A stretch of 64,000 nt of DNA from Rhodocyclaceae bacterium (GTDB lineage Bacteria; Pseudomonadota; Gammaproteobacteria; Burkholderiales; Rhodocyclaceae). A program made the translations under genes and the position numbers. Below, one piece after another: positions 23,645 through 31,930 of this stretch. Below the pieces are notes generated by a model. It was not told the origin of the DNA and made no database searches. It saw only the letters and a list, made by a program, of their open reading frames with translations. Every line of letters begins with the position of its first letter. The first letter of the stretch is position 1. The DNA is taken from NCBI GenBank assembly GCA_030681195.1, contig JAUXXJ010000004.1, forward strand, positions 1 to 64,000. The letters run 5' to 3'.

Positions 23645-25642
23645 TTACTTGGGGCGTTTCCTCGCACTCGGCTTGTCGGCGGCACCACCGGCGCTACGCC
23701 CGCCCCATGACTCTCCCGCCTTCTTGTCCGAACGGTAGGGCGGCTTGCTGCCACCGCTTCCACTGTCCGAGAACTCCCGCTTCGGCCGTGCCGAAAAGTC
23801 GGCGTTGGCGGGACGGCTTGGCCGGGCCGTATCGCCTTCTCTGGGGCGGCGTGCTCTCGGCGCGTCATCTGCACGCGGGCGACGCGCAAAGGTTTTTTCG
23901 CCTTCGCCCGGTGCCGCCGGACGAATCCGCAACGGCAACTGGCGCACGCGGGTGCGCTTGAGGGTTTCCAGCAAATCATCCGGCAGTTCGGGCAGCTCGA
24001 CGGTGCTGTAGTCGTCGAACAGGTTGATCTGGCCGATCAGCTTGCCGTCGATGCCGCCTTCGTTGGCGATGGCGCCGACGATTTCCTTGGGCAGTGCGCC
24101 CTGATTCTTGCCCACCTCGATGCGATAGCGCACGGTGACACCGCTCGCGGAAAAAGCGCGCTTGGGCGCTTCGGCGCGCGGCCTGCGCTCGTCGGACTCG
24201 GCGCGCTCTGACCACGCCGGCTTTTCAAAAGTCGGCGCTGGCGAGGCGGCACGGGAGGACGCACCGCGTGTTGGCACGGCATAAGGTGACTCGGTGCGCG
24301 GTGACGCCACTGGATCTTCCATGCCGTCGGGACGCAAGGGCCGCTCGCGCTGGGCGAGGAAGGCCAGCGCGGCAGCGATCTGCCGTGTCGCGACGCTTTC
24401 CTCGGTTTCCATGCGACGTACCACTTCATAGAAAAAGTCGAGGTTTTCCTCGGCGATCGTGTCGAGAATCTGCTGCTTGAACTGGGTCACGCGACGCTCG
24501 GCCACCTCGCCCCGCGTCGGCAGGGAGATTGGCTCGATCGGCTGGCGCGTAGCGCGCTCAATCGCCTTGAGCATGCGCATTTCACGCGGCGAGATGAAGA
24601 GAATCGCCACGCCGGTGCGGCCCGCGCGGCCCGTTCTGCCGATGCGATGCACATAGGCTTCGGTGTCGTAGGGCACGTCGTAGTTGATGACGTGGCTAAC
24701 GCGCGGCACGTCAATACCGCGTGCCGCCACGTCGGTGGCGACGACGATATCGAGGCTGCCGCTCTTCAAGCGGTCGATGACCTGCTCACGCAGGCCCTGA
24801 GTCAAGTCACCACTGAGTGCCGCTGCCGCATAGCCACGCGCCTCCAGCTTTTCGGCCAGATCGACGGTCGCCACCTTGGTGCGCACGAAGATGAGGGCGG
24901 CATCGAAATCTTCCTCGATTTCCAGCATGCGCGTCAGCGCTTCGAGCTTGTCGGCGCCACGCACCTGCCAGTATTTCTGCTTGATGGCGGCGACCGTGGT
25001 TGTCGCCGAGCGAATCTTGACCTGCTCGGGTTCGCGCAAGTAACGCTGGGCGATGCGACGGATCGGATCGGGCATGGTGGCGGAGAACAGCGCCGTCTGC
25101 CGCGTAGCCGGCGTGTGTTCGAGAATCCACTCGACGTCGTCGATAAACCCCATGCGCAGCATCTCGTCGCCCTCGTCGAGCACCAGCGACTTGAGGTGGG
25201 AGAGATCAAGGCTCTTGCGTTCGAGGTGATCCATGACCCGGCCGGGCGTGCCGACGATGATATGGGCACCGCGCGACAGGGCACGCAACTGGATCACCAT
25301 GCTCTGACCGCCGTAGATCGGCAGCACATGGAAGCCGGGCATGTGGTGGGCGTATTTCTGGAAGGCCTCGGCCACCTGAATGGCCAGTTCGCGCGTTGGC
25401 GTCAGCACCAATGCTTGCGGCGCCTTGAGGTTGAGGTCCAGCCGCGCCAGTAGTGGCAAGGCAAAAGCCGCCGTCTTGCCGGTGCCGGTCTGGGCTTCGC
25501 CGAGCAGGTCGCGGCCGGCCATGAACAGGGGAATACACGCCGCCTGGATGGGCGATGGGGTTTCGTAGCCGACCTCGGCGAGGGCGGAAAGGAGGGGCGC
25601 CGGCAAATTGAGCGCCGCAAAGCTGTCGATAGGTTCAGTCAT
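23645..25642 (-). CDS. DEAD-box ATP-dependent RNA helicase (DeaD/CsdA type)
   Basis: A 665-residue helicase that unwinds RNA for ribosome assembly or mRNA decay. Helicase core at about 1-370: Q motif (F-x-x-LNLPAPLLSAL...TPSPIQAACIP), Walker A AQTGTGKT, PTRELA, TPGR, DEGD (the DEAD motif has G for A), SAT, and YVHRIGRTGRAG. A DbpA-like RNA-binding domain (VRYRIEVGKNQGALPKEIVGAIANEGGIDGKLIGQINLFDDYSTVELPE) follows at about 500-570, then a basic low-complexity tail. ATG 25642 is preferred, with GGGAG upstream. Two dispersed repeats lie in the unstructured parts on either side of the DbpA-like domain. Confidence 0.93.
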   Translation of the reverse strand: MTEPIDSFAALNLPAPLLSALAEVGYETPSPIQAACIPLFMAGRDLLGEAQTGTGKTAAFALPLLARLDLNLKAPQALVLTPTRELAIQVAEAFQKYAHHMPGFHVLPIYGGQSMVIQLRALSRGAHIIVGTPGRVMDHLERKSLDLSHLKSLVLDEGDEMLRMGFIDDVEWILEHTPATRQTALFSATMPDPIRRIAQRYLREPEQVKIRSATTTVAAIKQKYWQVRGADKLEALTRMLEIEEDFDAALIFVRTKVATVDLAEKLEARGYAAAALSGDLTQGLREQVIDRLKSGSLDIVVATDVAARGIDVPRVSHVINYDVPYDTEAYVHRIGRTGRAGRTGVAILFISPREMRMLKAIERATRQPIEPISLPTRGEVAERRVTQFKQQILDTIAEENLDFFYEVVRRMETEESVATRQIAAALAFLAQRERPLRPDGMEDPVASPRTESPYAVPTRGASSRAASPAPTFEKPAWSERAESDERRPRAEAPKRAFSASGVTVRYRIEVGKNQGALPKEIVGAIANEGGIDGKLIGQINLFDDYSTVELPELPDDLLETLKRTRVRQLPLRIRPAAPGEGEKTFARRPRADDAPRARRPREGDTARPSRPANADFSARPKREFSDSGSGGSKPPYRSDKKAGESWGGRSAGGAADKPSARKRPK
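23794..23818 (+). repeat. Dispersed repeat in the helicase tail
   Basis: 23 of 25 bases match. In the helicase frame it gives SRPANADFS, a different frame from most other in-gene copies. Confidence 0.72.
24227..24251 (+). repeat. Dispersed repeat in the helicase linker
   Basis: 23 of 25 bases match. In the helicase frame it gives AASPAPTF. Confidence 0.74.
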
Positions 25643-25715
25643 GGGGGTCTCCCGCACTTTGGGGAAAATAGAAGACAGGCTTGGCCTGCAATGCAGCATT
25701 ATCGCAGACTTCAGG

Positions 25716-25740
25716 TGCCGTCCTGTCAGCACCGACCTTT
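25716..25740 (-). repeat. Dispersed repeat between divergent genes
   Basis: About 21 of 25 bases match. It lies in the gap between the helicase start (25642) and the rightward sensor gene (25812). Confidence 0.6.
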
Positions 25741-25811
25741 GCATTTATTGCCGGTTGACCATGTCATTTTCTCGCCAGCCGTACTATGATCATGTCAAAA
25801 GAGGGGGACGA

Positions 25812-28742
25812 ATGCCGTATCGCTTGCGCGTTCGCGACAGGATTTGGGGGATGGTGGTGCTGTTTGTGCTCGGCTTGGCCGTGATCAGCATCGTCAATAT
25901 CCTGTCCACACGGGACAATCTGCTGACCGGGAAAAAGCTCAAGACCCGTCACCTGGTCGAGGTGGCCCATGGCGTTTTGCAGCACTACAACCACCAGCAC
26001 CAGACCGGTCGGCTGTCACTGAATGACGCGCAGGAGGCGGCCAAGCGCACGCTCGAAGCCATGCGCTATCAGGATGCCGAGTATTACTGGATCAACGACC
26101 TCTCTGTTCCGGTGCCGCGCATGGTGATGCATCCCACGCTGCCGGCACTCAATGGCCAGATACTCGACGCCGTGGAATTCAACTGTGCGACCAGTCTGCA
26201 AATCGGTACCGATGGTGCCGTCACCCAAACCGATGGTCGAAAAAACCTGTTCGTTGCCTTCAACGAAGTCGCCCGCGCCGGCGGGCATGGCTATGTCACC
26301 TATAACTGGCCAAAGCCGCTGACCACGAATGGGGCAACCGCCCTGCTTTATCCCAAGCTGTCCTACGTCAAACACTTTGCGCCCTGGGACTGGGTGATTG
26401 GTTCGGGCATCTACATCGACGATGTCGATCGTCTGGCCATGGAACAAATCTGGTGGAACCTCGCGATGGTCGCTGGTATTGGCGGCGTGTTGCTCCTGTT
26501 GGCCGCCTTGATCGCTTCCAGCATCACGCGCCCACTGGGTCGCAGCGCGCATGCACTCGAAGCGATGACGCAAGGCAGGCAGCCGCTGGCCCCCCTGTCG
26601 GTCGAGCATGACGATGAAGTCGGTACGCTGATCGGCGGCTTCAATCGCCTGCAAAGCGCCTTGCTGGCCAAGGAAGAAGGGCTGCGCCTATCCGCCAGCG
26701 TGTTCGACAATGCGCGTGAAGGCATCGTCATTACCGATCCAAAGGGCCAGATCATCAACGTCAACCCGAGCTTCACCACCCTCACAGGTTACACGGCTGC
26801 AGAGGTGATCGGCAAGAATCCCAATCTGCTCAAGTCCGGCCATCAGGGTGATGAGTTTTATGCGCAGATGTGGCAGGCGCTGGTTACGGACGGCTATTGG
26901 CAAGGCGAGATTTCGAACCGCCGCAAGAGCGGTGAGGTCTATATCGAGATGCTAACCATCACCGGCGTGCACGATGCGACAGGACACGTCAGCCATTACG
27001 TCGGCATCTTCTCCGATGTCACGGCCCTCAAGGAGCAGCAGCAGCGCCTTGAGCGCATGGCGCACTTTGACGCCCTCACCCAGTTGCCCAACCGCAGCCT
27101 GCTGGCCGACCGTCTCCAACTGGCCCTGATGCAAGCCAGTCGTAACGAAGATCTGCTGGCGGTCGCCTTCCTTGATCTGGATGAATTCAAGCCGGTGAAT
27201 GACCGACTGGGTCACGAGGCGGGCGACAAGCTTCTGATGGAGGTGGCACAACGCCTCAAGCACTGTGTGCGTGCCGGTGATACGGTAGCCCGCTTGGGGG
27301 GCGACGAATTCGTGATGCTGCTGGTCGGACTGGAAAGCATTCAGGAAGCGCAGCACGCCTTCGATCGCGTCCTCACGTCGCTGGCCGAACCCTACCTGCT
27401 GAAAGGCGAGCTGGCATCCATTTCCGCCAGCATCGGCGTTACCCTCTATCCGCTTGATGGCGCAGACCCGGAAGTGCTGCTGCGGCATGCCGATCAGGCG
27501 ATGTATACCGCCAAGCAGGAGGGACGCAACCGCTACCACCTCTTCGACCTTGAACATGATCGTCGCGCCCGCGCACACCGCGAATGGCTGGTCGATATCC
27601 GCAAGGCACTGGCCGCCAACGAGTTCATGCTGTTCTATCAACCCAAGGTCAACCTGCGGCGCGGCGAAGTAATTGGCGCCGAAGCGCTGATCCGCTGGCA
27701 ACATCCCGAACGCGGCCTGCTACTGCCAGATGCCTTCCTACCGGTCATCGAAGGCAGTGAACTCGACATCACGCTCGGCGACTGGGTGATCGAAACCGCT
27801 TTGACGCAAATGGAAACCTGGCAAGCGGCGGGACTTCATTTACCGGTGAGCGTGAATGCTGCCGCCCTTCAGTTGCAAGAAAGTTGTTTTGTGCAGAAGC
27901 TCGCCGCCGCGCTACAACGCCATCCGACCCTGCCGCCGTTCAGTCTGGAAATCGAGATTCTCGAAACCGCCGCGCTGGAGGATATCGAGCGCATCAGCCA
28001 TGTGATCGAAGAATGCGGACGTTTGGGGGTTGCTTTCGCGCTTGACGACTTCGGCACTGGCTATTCCTCGCTGACTTACTTCAAGCGCCTGCCGGCCCGA
28101 GTGCTGAAGATCGACAAGTCTTTCGTCTGCGACATGCTTAATGAAGCGGATGACCTCGCCATCGTCGAAGGCGTGATTGGTTTCACCCAGGCCTTCCAGC
28201 GTGAAGCCCTCGCCGAGGGCGTCGAAACACCCGAGCATGGCGCCATGCTCCTGCACCTGGGCTGCGAACTTGCCCAAGGCTACGGCATTGCCCGGCCCAT
28301 GCCGGCCGCCAGTATGCCAGGCTGGATCGCCGCGTTCCGGCCAGATCCGCTCTGGGGCGGTGACAGCGCAGAAATTGGCCGCACCAACTATCCGCTCCTG
28401 CATGCCGAGGCAGATCATCGCCGCTGGGTGGAAAGACTGGAAGCTTCCGTCAGCGGTAGCGACAGCATCCATCGCAAACCGCCCCCGCTCAATCCGCATC
28501 ATTGCGCCTTTGGCCGCTGGATGGACGGGCCAGGGCGCGATGCCTATGGCAACCTGCCGGAATTCGAGCGCATTGATCGCGTGCATCGTCAGGTTCACCA
28601 ACTCGGCAAGGACATAGTCGAACAGCACAAAACTACCGATGGCAACAGCAACACGCCACTGATCGGTGAATTACACACACTGCGCGATGCGCTGGTGGCC
28701 GACTTGCGCGCCCTGCGCGAGAGCGTCACGCGCATGCAATAG
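25812..28742 (+). CDS. Membrane sensor with Cache, HAMP, PAS, GGDEF, EAL and CZB domains
   Basis: A 976-residue cyclic-di-GMP protein, paralogous in its C-terminal half to the one at 19148-22303. Helix 1 (about 13-33) and helix 2 (about 215-237) bracket a single-Cache-like periplasmic domain (AAKRTLEAMRYQDAEYYWINDL, HPTLPALNG, KHFAPWDWVIGSGIY). Then HAMP (about 238-290), PAS (about 295-410), GGDEF (near 497), EAL (near 624) and a CZB domain (HHCAFGRWMDGPGRDAYG near 896, then HRQVHQLG). Cache domains of this type bind small organic acids. ATG 25812 is preferred, as GAGGGGG precedes it; an ATG at 25761 is possible. Confidence 0.9.
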   Translation: MPYRLRVRDRIWGMVVLFVLGLAVISIVNILSTRDNLLTGKKLKTRHLVEVAHGVLQHYNHQHQTGRLSLNDAQEAAKRTLEAMRYQDAEYYWINDLSVPVPRMVMHPTLPALNGQILDAVEFNCATSLQIGTDGAVTQTDGRKNLFVAFNEVARAGGHGYVTYNWPKPLTTNGATALLYPKLSYVKHFAPWDWVIGSGIYIDDVDRLAMEQIWWNLAMVAGIGGVLLLLAALIASSITRPLGRSAHALEAMTQGRQPLAPLSVEHDDEVGTLIGGFNRLQSALLAKEEGLRLSASVFDNAREGIVITDPKGQIINVNPSFTTLTGYTAAEVIGKNPNLLKSGHQGDEFYAQMWQALVTDGYWQGEISNRRKSGEVYIEMLTITGVHDATGHVSHYVGIFSDVTALKEQQQRLERMAHFDALTQLPNRSLLADRLQLALMQASRNEDLLAVAFLDLDEFKPVNDRLGHEAGDKLLMEVAQRLKHCVRAGDTVARLGGDEFVMLLVGLESIQEAQHAFDRVLTSLAEPYLLKGELASISASIGVTLYPLDGADPEVLLRHADQAMYTAKQEGRNRYHLFDLEHDRRARAHREWLVDIRKALAANEFMLFYQPKVNLRRGEVIGAEALIRWQHPERGLLLPDAFLPVIEGSELDITLGDWVIETALTQMETWQAAGLHLPVSVNAAALQLQESCFVQKLAAALQRHPTLPPFSLEIEILETAALEDIERISHVIEECGRLGVAFALDDFGTGYSSLTYFKRLPARVLKIDKSFVCDMLNEADDLAIVEGVIGFTQAFQREALAEGVETPEHGAMLLHLGCELAQGYGIARPMPAASMPGWIAAFRPDPLWGGDSAEIGRTNYPLLHAEADHRRWVERLEASVSGSDSIHRKPPPLNPHHCAFGRWMDGPGRDAYGNLPEFERIDRVHRQVHQLGKDIVEQHKTTDGNSNTPLIGELHTLRDALVADLRALRESVTRMQ

Positions 28743-28754
28743 GGGCAGGCAGCT

Positions 28755-29432
28755 TTAGCGACTGCCAGAGCGCGCGTTCTGGCTGGCTTTTTGTTCGACA
28801 GCGAGAACCGCTGCCTCGACCCGTGAGGTCAGGTTGAGTTTGGCCAGGATATGGCGCACATGCAGTTTCACCGTGTCGTGGCTGATATCGAGGTGGCGTG
28901 CGATCGCCTTGTTCGACAAGCCCTGGGCGAGGTATTCGAGAATCTCGCGTTCGCGCGTCGTCAGGTGCTGGAATGCATCGACCTTGGGCGCTTGCCCGCC
29001 CCCCTGCAGCAAGTGCACTAGCTTCAGGGTCATCGCCGGCGCCACCACCGTTTCACCACGCACGGCACGTTGTACGGCATCGACGACATCATCCGGTTCC
29101 ATGTCCTTGAGCAGATAGCCCTGCGCGCCGGCGCTCATCGCGCTGGCCAGATCGTCTTCGGCATCGCTCACGGTCAGCACCAGCACCGGCCCGCGCCAAC
29201 CCTCGGCGCGCATCTGGCGCAACAAAGCCAGGCCGCCATGCGGCGGCATGTTGAGGTCGGTAATCACCACATCGGGCGCGGCGGTCTTGAGCAGTTGCAT
29301 CGCCTCGTCACCATTGCCGGCGATACCGGCAACCTTGATCGCCCCGCGCTGTTCAAGCAGCTCGGCGAGACCTTTGCGGAACAGCGTATGGTCATCAACG
29401 AGCATGACGCGGATTTGGGGGACTGGTGTCAT
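28755..29432 (-). CDS. NarL/FixJ-family response regulator
   Basis: A 225-residue two-component regulator. Receiver domain 8-125 with acidic pair D13/D14, phosphorylation site D59 (VITDLNMP) and conserved lysine in YLLKDME. LuxR-type helix-turn-helix at about 155-215 (LTTREREILEYLAQGLSNKAIARHLDISHDTVKLHVRHILAKL), with the NarL pattern. Its ATG overlaps the stop of the kinase gene by four bases, so the pair forms one system. Target genes are not evident. Confidence 0.93.
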   Translation of the reverse strand: MTPVPQIRVMLVDDHTLFRKGLAELLEQRGAIKVAGIAGNGDEAMQLLKTAAPDVVITDLNMPPHGGLALLRQMRAEGWRGPVLVLTVSDAEDDLASAMSAGAQGYLLKDMEPDDVVDAVQRAVRGETVVAPAMTLKLVHLLQGGGQAPKVDAFQHLTTREREILEYLAQGLSNKAIARHLDISHDTVKLHVRHILAKLNLTSRVEAAVLAVEQKASQNARSGSR

Positions 29433-30685
29433 GACGAGACTCGCTGGCCGGTTGGGCTGATGGCGGGAAAGGTAAGACGGACGCGAAACCCGCCGGCGGG
29501 AAGGTTAGCCACTTCGACGCGGCCACCGATCAAACGGGCCCGTTCGCGCATGATCGACAGTCCAAAGTGGTCGCGCAGGTGGGGATGCTCCTCGAAGCCG
29601 CCGGTACGGTTGGCAATGGCAAAGAAGCCTTGGCCGCCACGTCCGTTGTCATCGACCGTCACCAGATAGTGGTCGCCTGCACCAACCAGCGACAAGCGTG
29701 CCGCGGTGGCCTGAGAATGGCGCCCGACGTTGGCCAGGGCTTCCTGAACGATGAAGAAGACTTGCGCCTCCTGATCCAGGGTCAGGCGCAAATCGGCCAC
29801 CAGATTCTGGTATTCGAGCGCAATGCCGGTGCGGTCTCGGAAATCCTGCGCGAGTCGCGGCAAGGCCTGCTGCAAACCCATCGGGTCCATGCGGTTGCGA
29901 AACTGCGAAAGCAACTGGCGCAACTGACCATAAGCCTCATCGAGTGCGTGACCCACATCGTTGGCATATTTACTGGCGTCATCGTCACCTGCGCCGTCAC
30001 GGTCCCGCAACGCATCCTGCAGCAGGGCCATGCGCATCTTCATGTAGGCCAGCGTCTGGGCCAGCGAATCATGTACCTCGGCGGCCATCATCTGGCGCTC
30101 GTTCATCAGCGTGATGCGCAGGTTCTCGCGCTTCAGACGCGCGTTCTCAAGCGCCATGCCAAGGTGTTCACTGATCGAGCGGAACAGCAAAGCCACTTCT
30201 TCCGGCAGCTCGAAGCGCTCCGGCAAAAACAGGTTGTAGGTACCCTGCAGCGTGCCACCATGCTGCAGCGGAACGACCACCATCGCCTGACAGCCCTCGT
30301 CAAAATACGAGTGATGCGTGCGCAAGGCGCACTCGTGAAGATCAATCTCGTAGCGCGAATGGTTGTCGGCAATCGCATTGCCGCACTGGCCACAATCAAT
30401 CGGTACCAGCCGTTCGCGCTCCACCAGTTCAGGCGGCAGACCGCGCGCAGCGACGAGGCGCAGATGCTTGCCATCCGCCGTCACCACACGCACCGCACCG
30501 GCATTGGCCTTGGTCAGCTTAAGCATGGTACCGAGGAAGCGGCCGAGCAATTCCTCGACATCGTCCTCGTCGGCCAAGCTCGCCGACACGGCGGAAAAAA
30601 TGTCGAGCGCGAGCAGGCGCGAATGCTCTTCGCTATCCACTTCCGGCACATCCGGACGCATCGCAGCAGGCGTTTCCATCAACAT
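29429..30685 (-). CDS. NarX-like cytosolic sensor histidine kinase with cysteine-rich GAF
   Basis: A 418-residue kinase without membrane helices. GAF-like sensor at about 28-185; inside it C98, C101, C119 and C132 (CGQC...HECAL...EGCQ) form a cysteine cluster like that of the NarX central module and could bind a metal or Fe-S cluster. Phosphoacceptor H205 is in AAEVHDSLAQTL (HisKA_3), followed by the ATPase domain (LRLTLDQEAQVFFIVQEALANVGRHSQA, VDDNGRGG, HFGLSIMRERA). Partner of the NarL-like regulator downstream. The signal could be redox, oxygen or nitrogen oxides, by analogy only. Confidence 0.9.
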   Translation of the reverse strand: MLMETPAAMRPDVPEVDSEEHSRLLALDIFSAVSASLADEDDVEELLGRFLGTMLKLTKANAGAVRVVTADGKHLRLVAARGLPPELVERERLVPIDCGQCGNAIADNHSRYEIDLHECALRTHHSYFDEGCQAMVVVPLQHGGTLQGTYNLFLPERFELPEEVALLFRSISEHLGMALENARLKRENLRITLMNERQMMAAEVHDSLAQTLAYMKMRMALLQDALRDRDGAGDDDASKYANDVGHALDEAYGQLRQLLSQFRNRMDPMGLQQALPRLAQDFRDRTGIALEYQNLVADLRLTLDQEAQVFFIVQEALANVGRHSQATAARLSLVGAGDHYLVTVDDNGRGGQGFFAIANRTGGFEEHPHLRDHFGLSIMRERARLIGGRVEVANLPAGGFRVRLTFPAISPTGQRVSS

Positions 30686-30729
30686 GGCATCAGCACAGGC
30701 TTCTCCTCTGCTGTCATTCTACCCGCCGG

Positions 30730-31302
30730 CTAGAGCGGTAACGGCCACTCGCCAGAGAGGGTTTTCTCCGCCCAGACCAGCGCACTGATGGTCTTGCCAT
30801 CGGTAATTTCGCCATCACGCACCGCCAGCATGGCATCGGCAATGCTCAACTCGACAATCTCGAGAATTTCGTCATGATCCGGGCTTTCGCCGATGAAGCT
30901 CAGGCCCTGCGCCCAGAAAATTTCGATGCGCTCGTCGGCATAACCGATCGCCGGATGCACAGTGCCCAGATGACGCCACAGCTTGGCGCGGTAGCCGGTC
31001 TCCTCGCGCAATTCGCGCTTGGCCGTATCAAGGATGTGTTCACCCGCATCGATCTTGCCGGCCGGCAATTCAAGCATCACGCGCCGCAGCGGATAGCGAA
31101 ACTGACGCTCGAACAGCAGCTTGCCGTTGTCCAGTACCGCGATGACCACGACGGCGCCGGGGTGACGGATGATTTCGCGCGTGGACTCGGTGCCGTTTGG
31201 CAGGCGCACCTTGTCGGCATACACCTTGAGCAGGCGGCCATCAAAGACCTGCTGACTCTCGAGGGTTTCCTCGATGAACTCGCTCTCACTCATCCTGTCC
31301 AT
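30730..31302 (-). CDS. NUDIX hydrolase, ADP-ribose pyrophosphatase type
   Basis: A 190-residue NUDIX enzyme. The NUDIX box is GKIDAGEHILDTAKRELREETGY, preceded by RHPGAVVVIAVLDNGKLLFERQFRYPLRRVMLELPAG, the ADP-ribose pyrophosphatase (NudF-like) pattern. It would hydrolyse ADP-ribose or related nucleotide sugars. The start is uncertain: ATG 31302 (MDRMSESEF) or 31293 (MSESEF), neither with a good ribosome-binding site; upstream residues look non-coding. Leftward, divergent from the gene at 31401. Confidence 0.88.
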   Translation of the reverse strand: MDRMSESEFIEETLESQQVFDGRLLKVYADKVRLPNGTESTREIIRHPGAVVVIAVLDNGKLLFERQFRYPLRRVMLELPAGKIDAGEHILDTAKRELREETGYRAKLWRHLGTVHPAIGYADERIEIFWAQGLSFIGESPDHDEILEIVELSIADAMLAVRDGEITDGKTISALVWAEKTLSGEWPLPL

Positions 31303-31327
31303 AATTTTTGTAGGGTTTTGATTTGTC

Positions 31328-31355
31328 TTGAACTTTACCAGAACACGCTTATATA
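31328..31355 (+). promoter_or_regulatory. Sigma-70 type promoter for the gene at 31401
   Basis: TTGAAC (31328-31333) and TATATA (31350-31355) with a 16-base spacer, about 45 bases before a gene with AGGAG at good spacing. Confidence 0.5.
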
Positions 31356-31400
31356 GAAAGCACAACAACACAGCTTCCCCACCCTCAACAGGAGATTCCC

Positions 31401-31853
31401 ATGGCTTTCATTCCCGGTTTCGAAAGCGACGGTGTCGTCACCGTCAATCGCGTCATCCTCAAGCCGCAATATAGTGTCGAGGATCTCGAAGAGCGCGTTG
31501 CCATGCTCTGCGAGAACGTCAAGACTTACCACTCGGAGACGGGCTTTGTCGGTGGCATGGTCGTCCTCAACAGCGGCATGGTATCCAACGAGGGGAGCAC
31601 GGTCGGTCAGGCCGTCGAAAGCCCGATGAAGGATCGAGAGGCACTGATCATCACCTTCTGGAATTCTTTCGCGGAACATGAAGCCTCGCACCGTAGCGAC
31701 ACCTTCCAGCCACTGTTCCAGCAGGTGCTGGAACTTTGCGAGAATGGCAACGAGGAAATTGCCTACAAAATGCTCTGGTCTGGCCAGGCGTACAGCAAAG
31801 CCGAGGCGATTGAGGCTCGGGCCGCCAAGGAGAAGTATTTAAAAGTCGACTGA
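31401..31853 (+). CDS. Conserved protein of unknown function
   Basis: A 150-residue soluble protein that I do not recognise. The first 95 residues alternate beta and helix (GVVTVNRVILKPQYSVEDLEERVAML, GFVGGMVVLNSG, EALIITFWNSFAEHEASHRSDTF), a pattern compatible with a dimeric alpha-beta barrel of the ABM type; the rest is helical (FQQVLELCENGNEEIAYKMLW). A good ribosome-binding site (AGGAG) and own promoter support a real, perhaps well-expressed gene. The stop is followed at once by a repeat copy. Confidence 0.7.
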   Translation: MAFIPGFESDGVVTVNRVILKPQYSVEDLEERVAMLCENVKTYHSETGFVGGMVVLNSGMVSNEGSTVGQAVESPMKDREALIITFWNSFAEHEASHRSDTFQPLFQQVLELCENGNEEIAYKMLWSGQAYSKAEAIEARAAKEKYLKVD

Positions 31854-31877
31854 AAAGTCGGCGCTGGCGAGACGGCG
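31853..31877 (+). repeat. Dispersed 25-bp repeat on a stop codon
   Basis: 23 of 25 bases match. It begins on the last base of the TGA; an extra AAAAGTCG octamer sits 12 bases upstream, in the last codons of the gene. Confidence 0.78.
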
Positions 31878-31878
31878 A

Positions 31879-31909
31879 TAAAAAGGGCCGCCCTTATACG
31901 GACGGCCCT
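31879..31909 (-). terminator. Intrinsic terminator of the thiolase gene
   Basis: AGGGCCG...CGGCCCT stem (31884-31909) with TTTTTA after it on the minus strand, 22 bases beyond the thiolase stop. Confidence 0.75.
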
Positions 31910-31930
31910 CGCTCATGCAAACACGCTGGA

